From positions 1 through 64,000 of the forward strand of contig JBCDDC010000018.1 of NCBI GenBank assembly GCA_039180675.1: a stretch of 64,000 nucleotides of DNA. Reading direction: 5' to 3'. Every line of letters begins with the position of its first letter. Within the stretch, counting starts at the first letter, position 1. The position numbers were made by a program, and so were the translations under genes. Below the pieces are notes generated by a model. The model searched no databases. It saw only the letters and a program-made list of their open reading frames with translations, and was not told the DNA's origin. The stretch is from Thermohalobaculum sp039180675 (GTDB lineage Bacteria > Pseudomonadota > Alphaproteobacteria > Rhodobacterales > Rhodobacteraceae). This document shows, in pieces, positions 49,153 through 56,828 of the stretch.

Positions 49153-49338
49153 TCAGAAATCCGAGGTGATGCCCTTTTTCTCCCAATCGCCGAAGCGGGT
49201 GGGTTCGGGGCCGTCGCGGCCGCCGATTTCTTCGGGCATCTCCTGAGGCTCGGCCTTGGCGCGGCGGGCTTCGGCCTCGGCCAGGGCGCGTTTGGCGGCG
49301 GCGGCGATACGCTCTTTCTTCGTCAACTCTTCGGGCAT
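49153..49338 (-). CDS. Succinate dehydrogenase assembly factor 4 (DUF1674)
   Basis: A 61-residue protein with the DUF1674/SdhAF4 C-terminal signature RFGDWEKKGITSDF preceded by an acidic GGRDGPEPT, and an Ala/Lys/Glu-rich N-terminal helix. SdhAF4 protects and matures flavinylated SdhA before it joins the complex. The sdh genes are not in the window. It is divergent from htpX with 70 bases between. Confidence 0.88.
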   Translation of the reverse strand: MPEELTKKERIAAAAKRALAEAEARRAKAEPQEMPEEIGGRDGPEPTRFGDWEKKGITSDF

Positions 49339-49408
49339 ATATGACCTCTCGGGGGATCCTGTGGTGAATATGCTGCTTCGCGCAGCACATGCAATGGGAG
49401 CTGGCGCG

Positions 49409-50317
49409 ATGAACTATGCAAAGACGATGTTGCTGCTGGCGTCGCTCACGGCGGTCTTTCTGGGCGTGGGCTGGCTGATCGGCGGTGTGCCGGGTATGGC
49501 GATCGCCTTTCTGATCGCCGTGGCGACGAATTTCTATGCGTTCTGGAACTCGGACGAGATGGCGCTGAGGGCGCATGGCGCGCGGCGGGTCGACCGGGCG
49601 AGCGCGCCGGAGCTGCATCAGATGGTCGAGGAATTGGCTGTGCGCGCCGATGTTCCGATGCCCGCGGTCTATGTGATCGACACTGATCAGCCGAACGCAT
49701 TCGCGACCGGGCGCAGCCCCGAGAAGGGGGCTGTCGCGGCGACGCGGGGGATCATGCGCATGCTGAGCCGCGAGGAGCTGGCCGGCGTGATGGCGCATGA
49801 GCTGGCGCATATCAAGAACCGCGACACGCTGATCATGACCGTGGCGGCGACCGTGGCCGGTGCGATTTCGATGCTGGCGCAGTTCGGCCTGTTCTTCGGC
49901 GGCGGGCGGGACCGTGGGATCCTCGGCATCGTCGGGGTGATTGCGGCCGCGATCCTCGCGCCCTTTGCGGCGATGATGATCCAGAGCCTGATCAGCCGGA
50001 CGCGGGAGTTCTCGGCCGATCGGCTGGGCGGCGAGATCTGTGGCAACCCGCTGTGGCTCGCCTCGGCGCTCGCCAAGATCTCGCGCACGAATGTGGTGAT
50101 GCAGTCGGCGGAGGAGAACCCGGCCTCGGCGCATCTTTTCATCGTCAACCCGCTGGCGGGGACCCGGATCGACCGGCTGTTCTCGACCCATCCCGACCCG
50201 CAGCGCCGGATCACCGAGCTGAAGCGCCAGGCGGCAACCATGGGCCGGATGCCGGGCGAGCGTGAGACGCCTGCGGCCGTGGGCCGTCGCGGGCCGCAGT
50301 CCTCTCCTTGGCAGTAA
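49409..50317 (+). CDS. htpX: Membrane zinc metalloprotease HtpX
   Basis: A 302-residue inner-membrane M48 protease of envelope quality control. Two N-terminal helices (about 5-25 and 29-47) are followed by the active site HELAH (His130, Glu131, His134) in GVMAHELAHIKNRDT. Two more helices (about 146-165 and 175-195) come next, then SRTREFSADRLGGEI with the third zinc ligand Glu. It ends in a Lys/Arg-rich tail. ATG 49409 has GGGAG nine bases upstream; the longer frame from 49256 is rejected. Its end overlaps the start of rsmB. Confidence 0.92.
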   Translation: MNYAKTMLLLASLTAVFLGVGWLIGGVPGMAIAFLIAVATNFYAFWNSDEMALRAHGARRVDRASAPELHQMVEELAVRADVPMPAVYVIDTDQPNAFATGRSPEKGAVAATRGIMRMLSREELAGVMAHELAHIKNRDTLIMTVAATVAGAISMLAQFGLFFGGGRDRGILGIVGVIAAAILAPFAAMMIQSLISRTREFSADRLGGEICGNPLWLASALAKISRTNVVMQSAEENPASAHLFIVNPLAGTRIDRLFSTHPDPQRRITELKRQAATMGRMPGERETPAAVGRRGPQSSPWQ

Positions 50318-51615
50318 AGCGCCGACCTGATCGCGCCGCCCGGCGGCCGGGCCGCGTGCCGGGGCTCGGGGCGCGTTTGGGGGCGCTGGAGCTGATCGGA
50401 TCGGTGCTCGACCGGGGCGCTATGCTGGATGATCAGCGGCTGGATCTGCCGCCTGCCGAGCGGGCACAGGCCCAGGGGCTGGCGGCGCTGGTGCTGCGCC
50501 GCCTCGGCCAGCTTGACGACCTGCTGTCGCGCTTTGCCGAGCGGATGCCAAAGCCGCCAGTCAATCACGTGCTGCGGCTGGCGGCGGCCGAGCTCTGCTT
50601 TGCCGGAACGCCGCCCCATGCGGCGCTGGACCTGGCCGTGCGGGCGGTGCGCGAGGCTGGGGCGCCGCGGATGGCGGGGTTCGTCAATGCCGTGGGCCGC
50701 AGGGTGGCGGAGCAGGGGGCCGGGATCGCGGCCGAACAGGATGCGGCGGCGCTGAACATGCCCGCCGCGCTGCGGGCCCGGCTGACTGCGGATTGGGGGG
50801 CGGAGGTGGCCGGGGCGCTGGCCGAGGCGCATCTGGCCGAGCCCGGGCATGACCTCACGCCCCGCGATCCGGCGGAGGCGGCGGATCTGGCGCAGGCGCT
50901 GGGCGGGCGAGTCCTGCCCTCCGGCTCGATCCGGCTGCCGCGCCATGGGCAGTTGAGCGCGATGCCGGGCTATGCGGAGGGGCACTGGTGGGTGCAGGAT
51001 GCCGCCGCGAGCCTGCCGATGCGGCTTTTGGGCGAGGTGGCCGGGCGGCGCGTGCTCGATCTCTGCGCGGCACCGGGGGGCAAGACGCTGCAACTGGCGG
51101 CGGCGGGGGCCGAGGTCGTGGCGCTCGATCATTCGGAGCGCAGGCTGGCGCGGGTGCGGGAGAACCTGGCGCGGACCGGGCTTTCGGCCGAGATCATCGC
51201 GGCCGATGCGCTGCAATGGGCGGCGGAAGCGCCGTTCGACGCGATCCTGCTGGATGCGCCCTGTTCGGCGACGGGCACGATCCGGCGCCATCCGGATCTG
51301 CCGCGCCGGGATTTCGAGACGGGGCTCAAGGATCTGATCGCGCTGCAGGCGCGGCTCCTCGACCGGGCTTTCGGCTGGCTCAAGCCGGGCGGCAGGCTGG
51401 TTTATTGCACCTGTTCGCTGCTGAAGGCGGAGGGGGAGGATCAGGCTGCGGCGTTTCTCGAGCGCACGCCAGACGCGCGTCTTTCCCCGGCGGATCTGCC
51501 GGAGCTTGCATTCGCGATCTCCGACAGAATCTTGCGCACCCGGCCGGATCAATGGACCGAAGAGGGCGGGCTGGACGGCTTCTTCGCGGCGGCTTTCGTC
51601 AAAGACTCGCCCTGA
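50308..51615 (+). CDS. rsmB: 16S rRNA (cytosine-C5) methyltransferase RsmB
   Basis: A 435-residue enzyme that methylates C967 of 16S rRNA. The N-terminal NusB-like domain (residues 18-150: LGARLGALELIGSVLDRGAM; HAALDLAVRAVREAGAPRMA) is followed by the Rossmann SAM domain with VLDLCAAPGGKTLQLA (about 250-265). The two catalytic Cys are in ILLDAPCSATGTIRRHPD (about 314-330) and LVYCTCSLLKAEGED. It appears to start at TTG 50308, inside the last codons of htpX; GTG 50356 is another option. No ATG lies before the conserved domain. Confidence 0.88.
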   Translation: MAVKRRPDRAARRPGRVPGLGARLGALELIGSVLDRGAMLDDQRLDLPPAERAQAQGLAALVLRRLGQLDDLLSRFAERMPKPPVNHVLRLAAAELCFAGTPPHAALDLAVRAVREAGAPRMAGFVNAVGRRVAEQGAGIAAEQDAAALNMPAALRARLTADWGAEVAGALAEAHLAEPGHDLTPRDPAEAADLAQALGGRVLPSGSIRLPRHGQLSAMPGYAEGHWWVQDAAASLPMRLLGEVAGRRVLDLCAAPGGKTLQLAAAGAEVVALDHSERRLARVRENLARTGLSAEIIAADALQWAAEAPFDAILLDAPCSATGTIRRHPDLPRRDFETGLKDLIALQARLLDRAFGWLKPGGRLVYCTCSLLKAEGEDQAAAFLERTPDARLSPADLPELAFAISDRILRTRPDQWTEEGGLDGFFAAAFVKDSP

Positions 51616-51681
51616 GTCTGCCATCAATTTTGGGCTTAGTCCGAGTCGCCACCTGAGGGTGGGAGCGAAGGAAGAAAGCGG

Positions 51682-53307
51682 ATGGGTGTGCAAGACGGGC
51701 GCTCGGAGCCGCCGGTTGCCTGGAGACCGTCCCTGCCGATTGGTGCGCAGGGGGCGGTCCGGGCGGCGGCGCAGATCTGGCGCCAGAGCGGATCGGCGAC
51801 GGCTGCGCGGCGCATGGCGCAGGGTATGTGGTTCCATGACGGGGTGCTGGTGGAAACCGCACCCGGCGCCGCGCCCTGGCCCCATGCGCCCGGGACGCCG
51901 GCCTGGAACGCCTATCTCCACAGTCAGGCATGGCTTGATGATTTTGCGGCGCTGAGCCGGTCGGAGCCCGGGTGGGCCGCGCTGCGCCTCGTCCATGACT
52001 GGATCGAGGATTTCGGGCATGGCACCGCGCGGGGGCCTGCCTGGGAGATCCAGACAACCGCGCGCCGCCAGATCCACTGGCTGGCGCATCGCGACATGCT
52101 GGCTGAGGCCGCGACCCCGCGCGAGAAGGCCGCGTTCGAGGCGGTTCTGCACCGCCAGCGGCGGCACATCGCGCTCTGGTGGTGGCGGGCGCTGAGGGGC
52201 CTGCCGAGGCTGGAGACGCTGGCCGCCATGCTGTTCAGCCGCCTGGAGATGCGGGGCTACGGCTCGGTCAAGACCGTGATCCGCAGGCTGGGGCGCGAGG
52301 CGTTCCACGTGCTGGGCGATCTCGACGCGGTTGTCGGGCGCAACCCGGAGCGGCTGATGCGGCTGGTCGATCTGCTCTCGCTGATGGAGGAGGCGCTGCG
52401 CGAGCGGGGGTATACGGCCGATACGCGGCACCTGGCGGCGCTGGGCCATCTGGCGCCGATGCTGGGCGCGCTGACCCATAGCGACGGGCGGCTTGGCCGG
52501 TTCCATGGCGCGCCGGCGGGGAAGGCTGGAGATGCGGAGGCGGTTCTGGCCCGGCTCGAGCGGCCCGAGGAGTTGCCGAGGCTTGCGCTTGGCTGTGCGC
52601 GGCTGACGAGCGGCGATGCGAGCCTCCTGATGGACGCATCGGCGGGCGGGGATTTCGCCTCGGCCCTTGCGATCGAGTTCGTCGCCGGGGCGCACCCGAT
52701 CCTGGTCAATGCGGGCGGGGGCGCGAGTTTCGGGCCCGATGCGATCGCCGAGGCGCGGCGCACGCGGTCCCATTCCACCGTGGTGATCGGGGGCGAGAGC
52801 CATGCGCTCAACCCCGCTGGCGACCCGGCGCGGCTCATCCGGATCGGCTTTGACCGGGATGCGGCAGCGAACTGGCTGGTTGGCGACAGCGATGCCTGGC
52901 GCAAGAGCCACGGCCTGGCGCATCGCCGCCGCCTGCGTCTGGCCCATGACGGAAGGTTCCTGGAGGGCGAGGACGTCTTCAAGGCCGCGACCGATGCCGA
53001 CTGCAGGCTTTTCGATCAGGCGCGCGGATCGCATTACCGCGCGGTCGACTATCAGATCCGCTTTCTGCTGCACCCGGATGTCCGCTATCGCACCACCAAG
53101 CGCTGGGACGAGGTCTTCCTGCGCCTGCCCGATGACAGCATCTGGCGGCTGAGGGTGAAGGGCGGCTCGCTGTCGCTGCGCCCGGGCCTCTATTACGACA
53201 GCGCGCGGCTGCATCCGCTGTCGACGAAAACCGTCGTGGCATCTGGCGAGATCGTGGAGTATGGGAGCCGCATCACCTGGTCGCTGGAGGCGCAGTCCGC
53301 CCTCTGA
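51682..53307 (+). CDS. Heparinase II/III family protein
   Basis: A 541-residue protein with an alpha/alpha toroid N-terminal half (WNAYLHSQAWLDDFAALSRS; HGTARGPAWEIQTTARRQIH) and a C-terminal beta-sandwich typical of heparinase II/III polysaccharide lyases (ILVNAGGGASFGPDAIAEAR; HSTVVIGGESHAL; GSHYRAVDYQIRFLLHPDVR). No signal peptide is evident. In alphaproteobacteria this gene lies between rsmB and purH, as here, and is not a dedicated glycan-degradation locus; its substrate is unknown. A GGAAGAAA ribosome site precedes ATG 51682. Confidence 0.85.
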   Translation: MGVQDGRSEPPVAWRPSLPIGAQGAVRAAAQIWRQSGSATAARRMAQGMWFHDGVLVETAPGAAPWPHAPGTPAWNAYLHSQAWLDDFAALSRSEPGWAALRLVHDWIEDFGHGTARGPAWEIQTTARRQIHWLAHRDMLAEAATPREKAAFEAVLHRQRRHIALWWWRALRGLPRLETLAAMLFSRLEMRGYGSVKTVIRRLGREAFHVLGDLDAVVGRNPERLMRLVDLLSLMEEALRERGYTADTRHLAALGHLAPMLGALTHSDGRLGRFHGAPAGKAGDAEAVLARLERPEELPRLALGCARLTSGDASLLMDASAGGDFASALAIEFVAGAHPILVNAGGGASFGPDAIAEARRTRSHSTVVIGGESHALNPAGDPARLIRIGFDRDAAANWLVGDSDAWRKSHGLAHRRRLRLAHDGRFLEGEDVFKAATDADCRLFDQARGSHYRAVDYQIRFLLHPDVRYRTTKRWDEVFLRLPDDSIWRLRVKGGSLSLRPGLYYDSARLHPLSTKTVVASGEIVEYGSRITWSLEAQSAL

Positions 53308-53339
53308 CATCGCGCGGCCGGGCAGCGGAGACCCGAGAG

Positions 53340-54914
53340 ATGACCCTGACGCCCGTGCGCACCGCGCTGATTTCCGTATCCGACAAGACCGGCCTGATCC
53401 CCTTCGCCACACGGCTTGCGGGGGCGGGCGTCGCGCTGATCTCGACCGGGGGCACGGCGCGGGCGCTGCGCGAGGCCGGGCTCAAGGTGCGCGATGTTGC
53501 GGAGATCACCGGGTTCCCGGAGATGATGGACGGGCGGGTGAAGACGCTGCACCCAATGGTCCATGGCGGGCTGCTGGCGGTGCGCGGCGATGCCGGGCAC
53601 GAGGCCGCGATGGCGGAGCACGGGATCGGGGCGATTGATCTGCTGGCCGTCAACCTCTACCCGTTCGAGGCGACGGTGGCGCGCGGCGCCTCCTACGACG
53701 ACTGCGTGGAGAACATCGATATCGGCGGTCCGGCGATGATCCGGGCCGCGGCGAAGAACCATGCGGCGGTGACGGTTCTGGTGGATCCCGAGGATTACGA
53801 GACGGTGCTGGAGGAGATCGAGGCGGGCGGGGTCACCGAGGCGACGCGCAGGCGGCTTGCTGGCACAGCCTATGCGCGCACGGCGGCCTATGATGCCGCG
53901 GTCTCTGCCTGGATGGCGGGGGCGACCGGGGACGCGCATCCGCGCAGGCGGGCCTTCGCCGGGTATCTGGCCGGGGAGCTGCGCTATGGCGAGAACCCGC
54001 ATCAGGGGGCGGCCTTCTATCGCGACGGCAGCGCCCGGCCCGGGGTCGCGACGGCCGAGCAGGTGCAGGGCAAGGCGCTGAGCTACAACAACATCAACGA
54101 CACGGATGCGGCCTATGAATGCGTCGCCGAGTTCCGTGAGCGCCCGACCGTGGCGATCATCAAACACGCCAATCCCTGTGGCGTGGCGAGCGGGGCGACG
54201 CTGACCGAGGCCTACTCGCGCGCGTTCGATTGCGACCGGGTCTCGGCCTTCGGCGGGATCGTCGCGCTCAACGGTGCGCTGGACGGGGCGGCGGCGGAGG
54301 CGATCACGCAGATCTTCACCGAGGTGGTGATCGCGCCGGGTGCGGATGACGCGGCGCGGGCGGTCTTTGCGAAGAAGCCGAACCTCCGCCTGCTCCTGAC
54401 CGGGGATCTGCCGGATCCTGTGGCCGCGCGGCTCGCGTGGCGGCAGGTGGCCGGAGGGTTTCTGGTGCAGGACCACGACACCGGGCAGATGGCGGCAGGC
54501 GAGCTCAAGGTCGTCACCAAGCGCGCGCCGACCGAGCTGGAGATCGCCGATTGCCTGTTCGCCTGGCGGGTCGCCAAGCATGTGAAATCGAACGCGATCA
54601 TCTATGCGAAAGACGGCGCGACCGTGGGCATCGGTGCGGGCCAGATGAGCCGGGTCGACTCGACCCGGATCGCCGCGCGTAAATCGGCGGACATGGCCGA
54701 GGCGCTTGGGCTGGCGGAGCCGACGGTGAAGGGCTCGGTCGTGGCTTCGGATGCGTTCTTCCCCTTCGCGGACGGGCTCATGGCGGCCGCCGAGGCCGGG
54801 GCGACTGCGGTGATCCAGCCCGGCGGCTCGATGCGCGACGACGAGGTGATCGCCGCTGCCGACGAGGCGGGGATCGCGATGCTGTTCACCGGCCAGCGCC
54901 ATTTTCGGCACTGA
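53340..54914 (+). CDS. purH: Bifunctional AICAR formyltransferase / IMP cyclohydrolase
   Basis: Catalyses the last two steps of IMP synthesis. The 524-residue protein has the N-terminal IMP cyclohydrolase domain (RTALISVSDKTGLIPFATRL; VAEITGFPEMMDGRVKTLHP; residues 4-70). The C-terminal formyltransferase domain contains RYGENPHQGAAFY, KALSYNNINDTDAAYE, IIKHANPCGVA with the catalytic Lys-His (about 270-280), and SDAFFPFADGL. The length is normal. ATG 53340 follows GAGAGATG spacing with a modest ribosome site. Confidence 0.95.
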   Translation: MTLTPVRTALISVSDKTGLIPFATRLAGAGVALISTGGTARALREAGLKVRDVAEITGFPEMMDGRVKTLHPMVHGGLLAVRGDAGHEAAMAEHGIGAIDLLAVNLYPFEATVARGASYDDCVENIDIGGPAMIRAAAKNHAAVTVLVDPEDYETVLEEIEAGGVTEATRRRLAGTAYARTAAYDAAVSAWMAGATGDAHPRRRAFAGYLAGELRYGENPHQGAAFYRDGSARPGVATAEQVQGKALSYNNINDTDAAYECVAEFRERPTVAIIKHANPCGVASGATLTEAYSRAFDCDRVSAFGGIVALNGALDGAAAEAITQIFTEVVIAPGADDAARAVFAKKPNLRLLLTGDLPDPVAARLAWRQVAGGFLVQDHDTGQMAAGELKVVTKRAPTELEIADCLFAWRVAKHVKSNAIIYAKDGATVGIGAGQMSRVDSTRIAARKSADMAEALGLAEPTVKGSVVASDAFFPFADGLMAAAEAGATAVIQPGGSMRDDEVIAAADEAGIAMLFTGQRHFRH

Positions 54915-54916
54915 TC

Positions 54917-55711
54917 GTGGGACACTCCTCCTGTCACTTCACCCATGCCTTCTGCCGACAGCCCGGAGAGAGCGTTGCCCGTGGTTTGCGCGCCGCCGAT
55001 GTTGGAGACCCTGACATCGGACGGTTCCGTCAGGCGCACGCGAGTTATGTTGCAGCGCTTGAGCGGACCGGGGCGACTGTGGTCGTCGCTGAGCCGCTGG
55101 AGGCGTTTCCGGACAGCGTTTTCGTGGAAGACCCGGCGCTTTGCGTTGCGGGCATGGCGATCATCTTGCGCCCGGGTGCGGAAAGCCGCTTTGGCGAGCG
55201 CGAAGCGGCACGCGAGGCGCTGACGCCGATCTTTGGTGCGGAGCATGTCATCGACCTGCCGGAGGGCGGGATCGTCGATGGCGGTGACATCATGGTCACG
55301 GAGAGCGAGGTGCTCGTTGGTCTCTCGGCGCGGACCGACGAGGCGGGCGTGGCATCGCTCAGGCCGATCGTCGAGGAGCTTGGCCTCAAGCTCCGTATCC
55401 TCGATATGCCGGACACGATCCTGCACTTCAAAACCGGATGTGGCCTGTTGGACGAAGAGACGGTCTTCGCGATACCGCAACTGACCCAGAGCTTCGCCGG
55501 TTACCGGGTGATCGAGTGCCCGGTTGGCGAGGAGGCTGCTGCCAACCTGATCCGCTTCAACGACAAAGTCTTCGTCTCGGCCGCTTATTCACGAACGCAG
55601 GACCTGCTGACGTCCATGGGATACGATGTCTCTGCGATCGACAACCGGGAAGCCGAGAAGATCGACGGCGGGCTTTCCTGCATGTCGTTGAGGTTCTCAT
55701 TGCCTCGGTAA
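54917..55711 (+). CDS. Dimethylargininase-like (DDAH) amidinohydrolase
   Basis: A 264-residue pentein-fold enzyme related to NG,NG-dimethylarginine dimethylaminohydrolase, which yields citrulline and dimethylamine. The conserved set is present: FPDSVFVEDPALCV (about 71-84), LPEGGIVDGGDIM (about 115-127), the catalytic His in DTILHFKTGCG (near 172) and the nucleophile Cys255 in GGLSCMSLRF. GTG 54917, two bases after the purH stop, is used; no strong ribosome site. Arginine deiminase-type or related amidinohydrolase activity cannot be excluded. Confidence 0.82.
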   Translation: MGHSSCHFTHAFCRQPGESVARGLRAADVGDPDIGRFRQAHASYVAALERTGATVVVAEPLEAFPDSVFVEDPALCVAGMAIILRPGAESRFGEREAAREALTPIFGAEHVIDLPEGGIVDGGDIMVTESEVLVGLSARTDEAGVASLRPIVEELGLKLRILDMPDTILHFKTGCGLLDEETVFAIPQLTQSFAGYRVIECPVGEEAAANLIRFNDKVFVSAAYSRTQDLLTSMGYDVSAIDNREAEKIDGGLSCMSLRFSLPR

Positions 55712-55743
55712 GAGGTGATGCCCCCTTTTACGAAGTTCCGCCG

Positions 55744-56631
55744 TCAGGAGACGTTCACCACCGTGATCTCGGGCGGCATGCCGAAGCGGATGGGCAGGAT
55801 GGAGCAGCCGAGGCCGCCGGAGACTACGAGGGTGCGGCTCTCCTCCTCCACCGGGCCATAGGCGAAGCGCTGGCCGAAGCTGGACGGGACGACCGGGGAC
55901 CAGCCGAAGAGCCGGACCTGCCCGCCATGGGTGTGGCCGCAGAGGCTGAGCGCGAAGCGGTCGCGCCAGCGGGGCCAGAAGTCGGGCTCGTGCAGCAGCA
56001 GGATCGCGGGCGCGTCATCGGTGATCTGCGCCAGCATCCCTTCATAATCGTCGACACCCCTTGCCTGACCGGGCCCGGAGCGGTGGAGGAAGGCGATCGG
56101 GTCGCCGATGCCCGCGAGCCAGAAGGGCCGGCCGCGATGGGTGAGGCGGATCGCCGTGTTCTCCATCAGCGACAGCCCGGCCTCGGCCATCGCGCCCTGC
56201 CAGACCGAGGGGCCTGCGCCTCTCGCCTGCGCCTCCGCGTCCTCCCACCAGTCGTGATTGCCGAGGATGGCGTGGACGCCGAGCGGGGCGGAGAGCAGGG
56301 CGAGGATCGGCGCGATCTCGGCCGGTGCGATGTGCCGGGTGATGAACCGGTGGCCCGCAACATAGTCGCCGAGGAGGACGATGAGATCACCGTTGAGCGC
56401 ATTGGCCCGCTCCACGATCCGCTCGAGCCGGGAGAGCGGCATATGCGGCTCGGCGCAATGGGGGTCGGCGACCGCGACGATGCGGAGCGCGAGGCCGCGC
56501 GGCCAGCGGGGTGGCCTGACGCTCCACTCCTGCACCCGGAGGCGGAGGGCGGGCTCGACCGCGCCCGCATAGCCCGCGGTGGCGGCGGTCAGCCCGAAGA
56601 TCCATTTGAAGAAGCCGCGCCGGGTGATCAT
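55744..56631 (-). CDS. Calcineurin-like metallophosphoesterase, Tat-type leader
   Basis: A 295-residue phosphoesterase of the YaeI/UDP-diacylglucosamine hydrolase-like membrane-facing class. It begins TRRGFFKWIFGLTAATAGYA, a twin-arginine leader or anchor. Metal ligands follow in order: VAVADPHCAEPH, VLLGDYVAG, ILGNHDWWED, LLLHEPDFWP and LCGHTHGGQVRL. The first motif is DPH rather than the usual DxH at exactly the same spacing, so the site is complete. Related proteins cleave lipid-linked phosphates. Divergent from the patatin gene. Confidence 0.85.
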   Translation of the reverse strand: MITRRGFFKWIFGLTAATAGYAGAVEPALRLRVQEWSVRPPRWPRGLALRIVAVADPHCAEPHMPLSRLERIVERANALNGDLIVLLGDYVAGHRFITRHIAPAEIAPILALLSAPLGVHAILGNHDWWEDAEAQARGAGPSVWQGAMAEAGLSLMENTAIRLTHRGRPFWLAGIGDPIAFLHRSGPGQARGVDDYEGMLAQITDDAPAILLLHEPDFWPRWRDRFALSLCGHTHGGQVRLFGWSPVVPSSFGQRFAYGPVEEESRTLVVSGGLGCSILPIRFGMPPEITVVNVS

Positions 56632-56828
56632 GGCGCCAGCCTAGCCGCGAAACCGACGGCTCCGATAGCCCTGTGTGGAGAGGATACTGGGCGCCGGAGC
56701 CAGCGCGCCGCGACAACCGGAGCGGGTTTCGAGTGGATTATCTGCAAGCTTTACGCCTCCGTCCCTTGCGCGGCCCGATGCCTCTGATACGGTTTCGGCG
56801 GCTAGCACTTCGCCGGGGGATCACCGCC

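Noticed and set aside
49687..53412. A 1241-codon minus-strand frame opposite htpX, rsmB and the heparinase gene
   Set aside because: It is a GC-skew shadow: very rich in Arg, Pro and Gln, no domain, and it covers three well-supported genes on the + strand.
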